From assembly GCA_030151135.1 (NCBI GenBank), contig JASLEQ010000534.1, positions 1 to 13,475 on the forward strand: a stretch of 13,475 nucleotides of DNA, read 5' to 3'. The notes under the pieces are model-generated. The model saw only the letters and a program-made list of their open reading frames with translations. It was not told where the DNA came from and did not search any database. This DNA is from Candidatus Sulfotelmatobacter sp. GTDB lineage: Bacteria > Acidobacteriota > Terriglobia > Terriglobales > SbA1. Shown here one piece after another: positions 8,506 to 13,475 of the stretch. How positions within the stretch are numbered: the stretch's first letter is position 1; every line of letters starts with the position of its first letter. The position numbers and the translations under genes are program-made.

Positions 8506-9279
8506 TTATTTTCCTCCGTTCTTTTTCGCGGTCGAGAGGTGCTGTCCTTCCGCCAATGCAACTTCTTCGCGCCGATGCGTAATCCACCACAACCCGCCAA
8601 GCGCCATCCCGCCAAGCGGAACGAAATCCGGAATGTGTGACAGCACGCGATAAGTGAGCATCGGCAGAGGATCTTTCGAGATGTTTGTTTTGTAGCCGAA
8701 GCTTTCAAATGAGACCGCAGACAAGAGCAACACGGAGGTACCACCAACTTCTTCCAGCCCGTAAATGTGGTTCACGTAGTTGCCTGGGTTTTCGCGAATG
8801 CGTTTCTCAGCCTCCGCGATCAGATCGTCCCGCTCGCCAAATTTTGTTGCGCCTGTGGGACAGATTTCCGCACACGCAGTGGACTTTCCATTCGCAACCC
8901 GATCCGGGCACATCACGCACTTCTGAACCTTGGGAAACAACTTGTCCCATTCATACTTGGGCACCCCGAATGGGCAGGCCACCATGCAATAGCGGCATCC
9001 CATGCACTTCGACGGATCATAAGTAACCGGTCCCGCCGCTGTTTTCTTCAGAGCTCCAACCGGACAAACCGAAGCGCACGAGGGATCCTGACAATTCATG
9101 CAAAGACGCCGCATGAACTTATCATTGCGAGTGAGGATGCAGGTCAGCTTGTGTGCCGACTGATATTCCTCGGCGGCGACGGCATCACCATAGTCCAGAT
9201 TGTTCTGGGTTGCGCAAGCCTGCTCACACTGCTTGCATCCAATACAAATTGTCGAATCATATAGGAGTGCTTTGCTCAT
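8506..9279 (-). CDS. HybA-like four-cluster [4Fe-4S] electron-transfer protein
   Basis: A 257-residue ferredoxin-type subunit that should relay electrons between a catalytic partner and the adjoining HybB-like membrane protein. Sixteen cysteines form four [4Fe-4S] sites: C12/15/18/22, C60/63/68/72, C92/95/98/102 and C121/124/136/140; C47 is extra. The order and spacing, and stretches such as YDSTICIGC, CMGCRYCMVACPFGVPKY and GLEEVGGTSVLLL, match HybA more closely than NrfC or DmsB. Near the C-terminus, residues about 216-233 form a weak hydrophobic segment followed by HRRE, comparable to the HybA membrane anchor. The ATG at 9279 has GGAGG eight bases upstream. E. coli HybA begins with a Tat signal; here the protein begins three residues before the conserved domain, and the upstream frame (to 9402) has no twin-arginine motif. 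It is first in the operon; the cellular side it works on is unresolved. Confidence 0.92.
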   Translation of the reverse strand: MSKALLYDSTICIGCKQCEQACATQNNLDYGDAVAAEEYQSAHKLTCILTRNDKFMRRLCMNCQDPSCASVCPVGALKKTAAGPVTYDPSKCMGCRYCMVACPFGVPKYEWDKLFPKVQKCVMCPDRVANGKSTACAEICPTGATKFGERDDLIAEAEKRIRENPGNYVNHIYGLEEVGGTSVLLLSAVSFESFGYKTNISKDPLPMLTYRVLSHIPDFVPLGGMALGGLWWITHRREEVALAEGQHLSTAKKNGGK

Positions 9280-9356
9280 GGATGAATCCTCCGGCGAATG
9301 CGCCCGGATATCCTTTCGACCTCTGCCTGAGCTGGTAAGGAAAGTAGAGGCGGTTA

Positions 9357-9375
9357 CTTGCGTAATGTCCGCAAG
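9357..9375. repeat. Inverted repeat CTTGCG-N7-CGCAAG upstream of the HybA-like gene
   Basis: Perfect 6-bp arms separated by seven bases, centred about 87 bases upstream of the HybA-like ATG. It could be an operator or, in the leader RNA, a hairpin. The structure is certain; the role is inferred from position only. Confidence 0.4.
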
Positions 9376-9582
9376 CCAGCGCGCACAAGCTGCTAACCTC
9401 ATCAGAATCGGAGGCTGTCGCGAAATTCAGCAGCTTCAGACAGCTTAGAGTTTCAACAATCAGCAAGTTTTTGACCGTGACCGGTGTCACTTTTCTGCGT
9501 GATGCCCATCAATATGCTTTATTAGCGCGCTCCGTCGCCTTGCGTGTACTCGTTGCGTTTCGCAGCAGACGCATGATGAGAT

Positions 9583-9598
9583 TCGCATCATCGGTGCC
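9583..9598 (-). promoter_or_regulatory. Possible sigma-54 promoter reading toward the HybA-like operon
   Basis: The minus strand reads GGGCAC-CGATG-ATGCG, with GG and GC spaced by ten bases as sigma-54 requires. The -24 half is good (GGCAC) and the -12 half imperfect (ATGCG against TTGCA). Transcription would start near 9574, leaving a leader of about 295 bases. A second, poorer match (CGGTCA-N5-TTGCT, 9477-9462) would start near 9452. Either or neither may be used. Confidence 0.3.
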
Positions 9599-9626
9599 CT
9601 TATCTTGCAAGTCCTTGATATACGCA

Positions 9627-9649
9627 GCGTTACGACATCTTCGTAGCGC
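9627..9649. repeat. Near-perfect inverted repeat, candidate activator site
   Basis: GCGTTACGA-N5-TCGTAGCGC has nine-base arms with a single mismatch, giving a 23-base palindrome typical of a dimeric Fis-type helix-turn-helix regulator. Its centre is about 200 bases upstream of the start predicted for the plus-strand sigma-54 promoter and about 64 upstream of the possible minus-strand one. It is the best candidate enhancer for the sigma-54 regulator encoded at 4288-5649. Confidence 0.45.
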
Positions 9650-9810
9650 CGCCATTGCCGCCGTTGCATTCTTCCTGTTGAGAACTGCATCGCCCGGTGG
9701 TTACACACTTCTCCTTAGCTGACACTGCGATAACGGTCCGATGTTTGTAACTGGTTGATTCGCCTATGCATCCGTCGTCCTCACGATTGGTGCATAACCG
9801 CCCTCGGACG

Positions 9811-9825
9811 TGGCATAGCGCTTGC
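9811..9825 (+). promoter_or_regulatory. Sigma-54 (-24/-12) promoter for the GcvH-like gene
   Basis: TGGCAT-AGCGC-TTGC fits the sigma-54 consensus TGGCAC-N5-TTGC with one mismatch and exact GG-N10-GC spacing. The predicted start is near 9836-9837, giving a 5' leader of about 42 bases before the ATG at 9879. This placement also argues against the GTG at 9837 being the start codon. Confidence 0.65.
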
Positions 9826-9878
9826 CTTAGTAAATCGTGAGTCGCCAAGAGGGAAAAGGCACTCCGGCGAGGTGGGTT

Positions 9879-10553
9879 ATGACGGTCATTATGGTGTTGC
9901 TGACATTCGCAATCTTTTTGGCAATTGATTACGTTCGCGGTCAGAAACAATCGGCGAAGCAGCCGGGAATACAGTCTGCATTGCGTGAGATTCCTGCTCG
10001 GGTGGTTCCTTCCATGGTCTCCGGATTTCAGGTTCCTGAAAATGTGCGTTTCCATGCAGGACACACGTGGGCGCTCAGCGAGAGCCAAGAGTTGGTTCGA
10101 GTGGGCATCGATGATTTCGCATCAAAACTGATCGGCAAGATCGAAAGCATCTCTCTGCCGCAACGCGGGCGCTGGGTACGGCAAGGCCAGAAGATCTGGA
10201 CGATTCTCCGCGACGGCAAGTCCGTCGACATGGTTTCTCCGATTGAGGGGACGATCAGCGACATTAACGAAGCAGCCGTGCAGAATCCTGAAGTGGCGCG
10301 CAAAGACCCGTACGGCGAAGGATGGCTTGTAACTGTCAAGGCTCCAGACTCCAAGGTAAATTTCCGCAATTTGCTTGGCGGAACATTGGCCCGCGCTTGG
10401 ACAGAAGACTCAGCCTTACGGCTTCGAAAGCGAATGCCGGTCGCGATGGCCGCAACGCTTGCACAGGATGGCGGCGTAGCCGTGGACGACATTACCGCAC
10501 ACCTTCCGGATGAGGACTGGGCGACTCTGACCAAAGAATTCTTTTTGTCTTAA
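9879..10553 (+). CDS. Membrane-anchored GcvH-like (H-protein/lipoyl-domain) protein
   Basis: A 224-residue protein. One N-terminal helix (about 2-17) is followed by positive charges (YVRGQK), suggesting the rest is cytoplasmic. A GcvH-like domain (about 53-155) follows, with its recognisable pieces: FHAGHTW, VGIDDFASKLIG, SISLPQRG, VSPIEGTISDIN and DPYGEGWL. GcvH carries lipoate on a lysine seven residues before the SP of the SP(V/I)xG turn. Here the nearest lysine is K114, six before it, and the aligned residue is G113, so lipoylation is uncertain. About 70 further residues follow the domain and do not belong to GcvH. The ATG at 9879 is preferred because GAGG lies six bases upstream and the sigma-54 start maps downstream of any earlier codon; GTG 9837 is the alternative. 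It is divergent from the HybAB-like operon. No glycine cleavage genes are nearby, so a role in glycine breakdown is unlikely. Confidence 0.85.
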   Translation: MTVIMVLLTFAIFLAIDYVRGQKQSAKQPGIQSALREIPARVVPSMVSGFQVPENVRFHAGHTWALSESQELVRVGIDDFASKLIGKIESISLPQRGRWVRQGQKIWTILRDGKSVDMVSPIEGTISDINEAAVQNPEVARKDPYGEGWLVTVKAPDSKVNFRNLLGGTLARAWTEDSALRLRKRMPVAMAATLAQDGGVAVDDITAHLPDEDWATLTKEFFLS

Positions 10554-10594
10554 CGGAGCGGTCGAGGACTGCACCTCGCCGATACAAAAATGAT

Positions 10595-10630
10595 GCCGTC
10601 CGGGAGGAATTCCGGGCGGCCTTCTTGTTC
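10595..10630 (+). terminator. Rho-independent-type terminator, possibly bidirectional
   Basis: GCCGTCCGG (10595-10603) pairs with CCGGGCGGC (10612-10620), a nine-base-pair stem with one G-U pair and an eight-base loop, then CTTCTTGTTC. On the minus strand the same stem is followed by ATCATTTTTG, so it could also end the converging membrane-protein gene. It lies 42 bases after the GcvH-like stop. Confidence 0.7.
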
Positions 10631-10639
10631 ACGACGCTG

Positions 10640-11035
10640 CTACTCTGCAACCACTTCGGATAGGGGAAATGCCCGCAGAATCAGAAACCCAACTCCTACT
10701 GCGGAACTCAGCATAATGACACGCATGTACTGCGCCACAGGTATGGCAGGATCGCCGAGAGTGGCTCGCAAGAGCCCGAACGTCGCGCTGGTTGTACACA
10801 ACGCAAAATAGAGGCGTTCGAGCAGGCATCGGGATAAGCGGATAATCCAGGCCAGGATGCAACTGACTAACAGGTAGATTCCAATTAGGGCAAAATCTGC
10901 AGTCTTTCCATTGCCGTGCATGATGCCCGCCTTTGGCGAGACGAATCCGTGAGCCGCGACCGCCAGAAATACAACGGAGTGAATCAGAGCGATCAATGCG
11001 CGTTTTCGACTATTCAGAATTCCGAAGCCATTCAT
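10640..11035 (-). CDS. Small four-helix membrane protein of unknown function
   Basis: I do not recognise a named family. The 131-residue product has a short basic start (NSRKR) and four hydrophobic segments at about 12-31, 47-66, 74-90 and 103-121, separated by short polar loops such as SPKAG and GDPAIP. This pattern suggests an integral inner-membrane protein with both ends in the cytoplasm. The frame stays open far upstream (to 11674), but that part is antisense to the amidohydrolase and has an implausible composition, so the ATG at 11035 is taken. No clear ribosome site precedes it, and a leaderless or weak start is possible. It converges on the GcvH-like gene with a shared terminator and diverges from the amidohydrolase gene, with a CRP-type palindrome between. 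Similar-looking hypothetical proteins probably exist in relatives, but this is unverified. Confidence 0.7.
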   Translation of the reverse strand: MNGFGILNSRKRALIALIHSVVFLAVAAHGFVSPKAGIMHGNGKTADFALIGIYLLVSCILAWIIRLSRCLLERLYFALCTTSATFGLLRATLGDPAIPVAQYMRVIMLSSAVGVGFLILRAFPLSEVVAE

Positions 11036-11097
11036 ATCTGACGAAATAAGTCTGGCGCATTGTTGCGAAATTGCGTGTGATGAACTGTACGAGCCGA

Positions 11098-11113
11098 TGT
11101 GACCAAAATCACA
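11098..11113. promoter_or_regulatory. Perfect CRP/FNR-superfamily-type palindrome
   Basis: TGTGA-CCAAAA-TCACA is identical to the TGTGA-N6-TCACA consensus of E. coli CRP. It sits in the 133-base gap between two divergent genes, centred about 63 bases before the amidohydrolase ATG and about 70 before the membrane-protein ATG, where it could control either or both. The regulator is not encoded in this window. Confidence 0.55.
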
Positions 11114-11168
11114 ACACCTCCATCCTCTCTGGAATCCCCCGATTACGAGTGTTACCATCGCGGGCCAT

Positions 11169-12458
11169 ATGCATAATCGATGGGGTAGTCTCATCCTGCT
11201 TTCCGCTATATGTTTGGTGGCCACTGCAATTGGACAGTCATCCGATCCGCAGCCTGATGTGATCGTCCTCCATGCTGCGCGTCTGCTGGATGTCAAAGCC
11301 GGAAAAATCGTAAGCCCAGGAGAAATTATCGTGCGGGGAGACCGCATTGTAGAAGTCGGCGTATCCGTTGCGCATCCGGTGGGGGCGGAGGTCGTTGATA
11401 TCGGAGACCGTACCTTGATGCCGGGGTTGATCGACGCGCATGTCCATTTGTTTCTACATCCCGGTGCCGAAGATCTGCAGACTTTCCAAGAGTCCGTTCC
11501 TGAGCGCACGATTACGGCTACGCTCGCCGCCCGCGATGACCTGATGGCGGGATTTACCGCCGAACGCGACATGGGAACCGAAGGAGCTGGTTCAGCAGAT
11601 ACTGCCGTCCGAAATGCGATTAACGCGGGCAAGACCCCGGGTCCGCGCCTGCGCATTAGTGGTAATGCCATCAATATCCTGGGGGGACACGAAGACGCAA
11701 TCGGTTATAACCCGGCCCAGCGTGTTCTTCCCAACGCCGATTACGCTAACAATTCCGATGAGCTTGTTGCTGTCATGCGCCAACAGTACAAAGAAGGTGC
11801 CGATTTCACCAAAATCTACGAGACAGGTGCTGATTCGATCAAAGACGCAAGATTGTCCACTCCTTACCAATACACGGAGGCTCAGCTGGAAGCCGCAATT
11901 AAGGAGGCCGCACGTCTGGGGCGGCATGTAGCCGTTCATGCGACCGGAGAACCGGGTACCCTGTTTGCGGCACAGGCTGGGGTCGTCTCGATTGACCATG
12001 CAGATCAGCTCAGCGATGAAACCATGCGGCTGATGAAGCAGAAGGATATCTTCGCCGTTCCCACATTTGCCATATTCGAATATTTCGCCGACCACGCTGC
12101 GACCCCCGCTGTGGGCCAGCGTATGCACCAGATGCTCAATATCAAAGCACAGGAATTCAAGAAACAGATCGCCGCCGGTGTGCCGATGGCGGTAGGCTCC
12201 GACGTTGGCCCGTTTCCCCATGGCACCCAAGCACGGGAATTTGTATTGATGGTGAAATATGGCATGTCCCCAACTGCGGTCCTTCAGGCCGACCTGCTAA
12301 ACGGGGCGAAGTTGCTGGGGTGGGAAGGTCAGATTGGATCCCTCGAGCCGGGTTATCTGGCGGACATAATTGCAGTGAAAGGTGATCCACTGCAAGACAT
12401 CGAAGCTCTAAACGGAGTTGCCTTTGTCATGAAGGGTGGCATCACCTATAAGAAATAG
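11169..12458 (+). CDS. Exported metal-dependent amidohydrolase (imidazolonepropionase/prolidase-like)
   Basis: A 429-residue hydrolase of the amidohydrolase superfamily that cleaves C-N bonds using one or two metal ions. Residues 1-22 form a signal peptide (basic start, hydrophobic core, ATAIGQ), so it acts in the periplasm or outside. The metal site is complete: H91 and H93 in DAHVH, K215 in FTKIYETG as the probable carboxylated lysine, H257 in VAVHATG, H277 in SIDHAD and D345 in VGSDVG. A flanking beta-sandwich domain is formed by the N-terminal strands and the C-terminal GYLADIIAVKGDPL stretch. Length and motifs match the subgroup that includes Xaa-Pro dipeptidases and carboxypeptidases of Acidobacteria and Caulobacter (Sgx9260-like). 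The substrate, a peptide or N-acyl amino acid, cannot be told from sequence. The ATG at 11169 has no good ribosome site. The gene stands alone, perhaps under the CRP-type site upstream. Confidence 0.92.
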   Translation: MHNRWGSLILLSAICLVATAIGQSSDPQPDVIVLHAARLLDVKAGKIVSPGEIIVRGDRIVEVGVSVAHPVGAEVVDIGDRTLMPGLIDAHVHLFLHPGAEDLQTFQESVPERTITATLAARDDLMAGFTAERDMGTEGAGSADTAVRNAINAGKTPGPRLRISGNAINILGGHEDAIGYNPAQRVLPNADYANNSDELVAVMRQQYKEGADFTKIYETGADSIKDARLSTPYQYTEAQLEAAIKEAARLGRHVAVHATGEPGTLFAAQAGVVSIDHADQLSDETMRLMKQKDIFAVPTFAIFEYFADHAATPAVGQRMHQMLNIKAQEFKKQIAAGVPMAVGSDVGPFPHGTQAREFVLMVKYGMSPTAVLQADLLNGAKLLGWEGQIGSLEPGYLADIIAVKGDPLQDIEALNGVAFVMKGGITYKK

Positions 12459-12475
12459 GATCCGAGTGTGAATTT

Positions 12476-12510
12476 GGGAGGAAGAAAGTGCAAAAAAATG
12501 CACTCCTCCC
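12476..12510 (+). repeat. Compound hairpin after the amidohydrolase gene
   Basis: GGGAGG (12476-12481) and AGTGCA (12487-12492) pair with TGCACT and CCTCCC (12499-12510), with a five-base bulge on the left and a six-adenine loop. It starts 18 bases after the stop codon. It lacks a following T-run on the plus strand, so it is a probable 3'-end or stability hairpin rather than a textbook terminator. Confidence 0.5.
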
Positions 12511-12518
12511 GCGCCTAC

Positions 12519-12548
12519 TTGACGAAACACGAACCAAAGTCCTAAATT
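12519..12548 (+). promoter_or_regulatory. Sigma-70-type promoter for the 155-residue protein gene
   Basis: TTGACG, an 18-base spacer, then TAAATT: five of six and four of six consensus positions. The start would fall near 12555, about 70 bases before the ATG at 12626. It lies just past the hairpin, as expected for a new transcription unit. Confidence 0.45.
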
Positions 12549-12625
12549 TTCAGCGACTTGCATTTCCTCTAATCTCGAAATGACGGCGCTCCACTTGCCC
12601 TCCCCAATGTGCCTTGCTTCGATAA

Positions 12626-13093
12626 ATGGCTCCTATGGCATACCGACCACTCCCGACTCTATGGTTTCTCACTCTTTCGCTGTTGGTCTTTGCCCTATGC
12701 GCCGTGTCATTCGCGCAAGGCCCAACTCCGGATGGGCCAGCAGCTTCGGGCCTGGTTTCGCCGGTCCTGACGCAGCCGAGCTTTGAAAACCACAAATTCC
12801 TTGACCGCCAGAATCGCATTCTCTTCATCGCGGTAGCGGCGTTCAATGGCGCAGATTTCGCCGTGACACGCTCAAACCTCGAGAATGGCGGGCACGAACT
12901 GAATCCGCTCGTTCGTCCCCTCGCGCAATCAACTCCAGCACTGGCCTTCAACTTCGCGGCGGAGACGGCCGGGGTGGTAACGGTCAGCTACTTCCTCCAT
13001 AAGACCGGCCATCACAAATTGGAACGATTTACGTCCTATCTGAGCATCGGGTCTTCGGCAACCGCCGTCAGCTACGGCGCTCTCCATCACTAG
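12626..13093 (+). CDS. Small exported or membrane protein with DUF5658-like motif
   Basis: A 155-residue protein of unknown function. Residues 1-30 form a clear signal peptide or first helix ending SFAQG. After a proline-rich linker (about 32-50) come a hydrophobic segment around 64-80, the motif D77-x3-T81-x3-L85-x3-GG-x-E91-x-NP, and further hydrophobic stretches near 104-124 and 135-152. The D...T...L..GG.E.NP pattern resembles small membrane proteins annotated DUF5658, which I name only as a resemblance. Two in-frame starts (12626 and 12635) exist, and neither has a strong ribosome site. A sigma-70-type promoter precedes it, and cysK follows after 118 bases with its own promoter, so it is probably monocistronic. 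No enzymatic residues can be identified. Confidence 0.7.
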   Translation: MAPMAYRPLPTLWFLTLSLLVFALCAVSFAQGPTPDGPAASGLVSPVLTQPSFENHKFLDRQNRILFIAVAAFNGADFAVTRSNLENGGHELNPLVRPLAQSTPALAFNFAAETAGVVTVSYFLHKTGHHKLERFTSYLSIGSSATAVSYGALHH

Positions 13094-13148
13094 AAAATAG
13101 GCCCCGGTGCTGTCCCAGTACGAAGCATTCTTCCATTCCTTCAATGTC

Positions 13149-13164
13149 TACTATATTGGTAGTA
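13149..13164. promoter_or_regulatory. Operator-like palindrome over the cysK promoter
   Basis: TACTA-TATTGG-TAGTA is a 16-base inverted repeat with perfect five-base arms. It contains a -10-like TATATT (13152-13157), so a protein bound there would block transcription. A short AT-rich palindrome upstream of cysteine or Fe-S genes is typical of Rrf2-family regulators (CymR/IscR type); that link is an inference, and no such regulator is in the window. Confidence 0.4.
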
Positions 13165-13211
13165 TTAGCGGATGATTTATTCTTGAAACCTCCAGGAACG
13201 GAAGAAAAGCC

Positions 13212-13475
13212 ATGAAGATCGCGAAAGACGTGACAGAACTCATCGGCCACACCCCTCTGGTCAGGCTGAATCGAGTTACTCAGGGCTGTGCCGCCGAAGT
13301 CATCGCCAAGCTTGAGAGCCAGAATCCCCTTTCCAGCGTCAAAGATCGCATCGGTGTGAGTATGATCGAGGATGCGGAACGTGCTGGAAAGATCGAGCCC
13401 GGCAAAACCATTCTGATCGAGCCCACCAGTGGCAATACCGGTATCGGACTCGCATTCGTTGCCGCGGTGAAGGGC
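13212..13475 (+). CDS. cysK: Cysteine synthase A (O-acetylserine sulfhydrylase), 3' truncated
   Basis: The first 88 codons of a PLP-dependent enzyme that makes cysteine from O-acetylserine and sulfide in the cytoplasm. The opening residues ([17 protein letters not shown]) are standard for CysK. K44 in SSVKDRIG is the lysine that holds PLP, and [10 protein letters not shown] (from about residue 73) is the substrate-binding asparagine loop. The frame stays open to the right edge; roughly the last 220 residues are outside the window. A homolog such as cystathionine beta-synthase or CysM cannot be fully excluded from the N-terminal part, but the text favours CysK. The ATG at 13212 follows a purine-rich GGAAGAAAAG weak ribosome site. 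It is preceded by its own promoter and a palindromic operator candidate. Confidence 0.93.
   Translation, partial: MKIAKDVTELIGHTPLVRLNRVTQGCAAEVIAKLESQNPLSSVKDRIGVSMIEDAERAGKIEPGKTILIEPTSGNTGIGLAFVAAVKG

Larger units (their letters stand above)
9280..9878. other. Divergent regulatory region between the HybA-like and GcvH-like genes
   Basis: About 600 bases without a convincing gene. Short frames exist on both strands (for example 9471-9722 plus and 9487-9708 minus), but they have no ribosome site and unnatural composition. What it does hold is a strong sigma-54 promoter match at 9811-9825, a weaker one on the minus strand at 9583-9598, inverted repeats at 9357-9375 and 9627-9649, a smaller ATGATG-N7-CATCAT repeat at 9573-9591, and GTGAC-N4-GTCAC at 9477-9490. 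The length and the number of palindromes are what one expects for activator-controlled divergent sigma-54 promoters. Confidence 0.6.

Noticed and set aside
7310..9279. Calling the pair a hydrogenase 2 operon
   Set aside because: Neither catalytic subunit nor maturation genes are present, so only HybA-like and HybB-like are used.
9280..9402. N-terminal extension of the HybA-like protein to 9402
   Set aside because: It has no twin-arginine or hydrophobic leader, and GGAGG stands directly before the ATG at 9279.
9477..9490. GTGAC-CGGT-GTCAC followed by TTTTC as a terminator
   Set aside because: The five-base-pair stem is too short, and no gene ends nearby on the plus strand.
9471..9722. Short open frames in the divergent gap (plus 9471-9722, minus 9487-9708, minus 9630-10088)
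   Set aside because: They overlap each other in opposite senses, lack ribosome sites, and the last runs antisense into the GcvH-like gene.
9837..9878. GTG start at 9837 for the GcvH-like gene
   Set aside because: There is no ribosome site, and it coincides with the predicted sigma-54 transcription start; ATG 9879 has GAGG at proper spacing. It is not fully excluded.
9879..10553. Calling this gcvH of the glycine cleavage system
   Set aside because: The membrane anchor, shifted lysine, long C-terminal part and absence of gcvT/gcvP argue against it.
11036..11674. Upstream extension of the four-helix protein frame
   Set aside because: It lies antisense to the amidohydrolase signal peptide and metal site; the peptide is rich in Ser, Arg and Thr with no fold-like pattern.
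1..13475. CRISPR arrays, tRNA or rRNA genes, transposases, prophage genes
   Set aside because: No regular repeat-spacer pattern, no cloverleaf or rRNA text and no transposase or integrase motifs were seen on either strand.

Overview
The window is chromosomal bacterial sequence with no rRNA, tRNA, CRISPR array or insertion sequence. The genes suggest an acidobacterium of the Koribacter/Terriglobus kind: a HybA/HybB-like redox pair, a heme-type sensor kinase, many exported enzymes including an amidohydrolase and a mutarotase, and good GGAGG ribosome sites. This assignment is an inference from protein character, since no marker gene is present.

Layout. (1) 2-2356 (+): most of glnD, the PII uridylyltransferase, cut by the left edge. 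(2) 2441-3577 (-): an exported aldose 1-epimerase. (3) 3707-9279 (-): a tightly packed five-gene run, read right to left: a HybA-like protein with four [4Fe-4S] sites, a HybB/NrfD-like ten-helix quinone-site protein, a sensor histidine kinase with two c-type-heme-like motifs in its extracytoplasmic part, a sigma-54-dependent response regulator, and an archaemetzincin-type zinc protease. Gaps are 2, -14, 3 and 20 bases. (4) 9280-9878: a long regulatory region without a convincing gene, holding a good sigma-54 promoter pointing right and several inverted repeats. (5) 9879-10553 (+): a membrane-anchored protein with a GcvH-like (H-protein/lipoyl) domain, divergent from the redox operon. (6) 10595-10630: an intrinsic-type terminator. 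(7) 10640-11035 (-): a small four-helix membrane protein of unknown role. (8) 11098-11113: a perfect TGTGA-N6-TCACA palindrome between divergent genes. (9) 11169-12458 (+): an exported metal-dependent amidohydrolase. (10) 12626-13093 (+): a small exported/membrane protein with a DUF5658-like motif. (11) 13212-13475 (+): the start of cysK, with a palindromic operator over its promoter.

The most interesting part is 3707-10553. My reading is a self-contained redox-sensing and electron-transfer locus. The heme kinase would sense something outside the inner membrane and phosphorylate the sigma-54 activator. The activator would switch on the divergent GcvH-like gene from the TGGCAT-N5-TTGC promoter at 9811-9825, and perhaps the operon itself. 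The HybAB-like pair would move electrons to or from the quinone pool with an unknown partner. The hydrogenase catalytic subunits that normally go with HybA/HybB are absent, and the HybA-like protein has no Tat signal.
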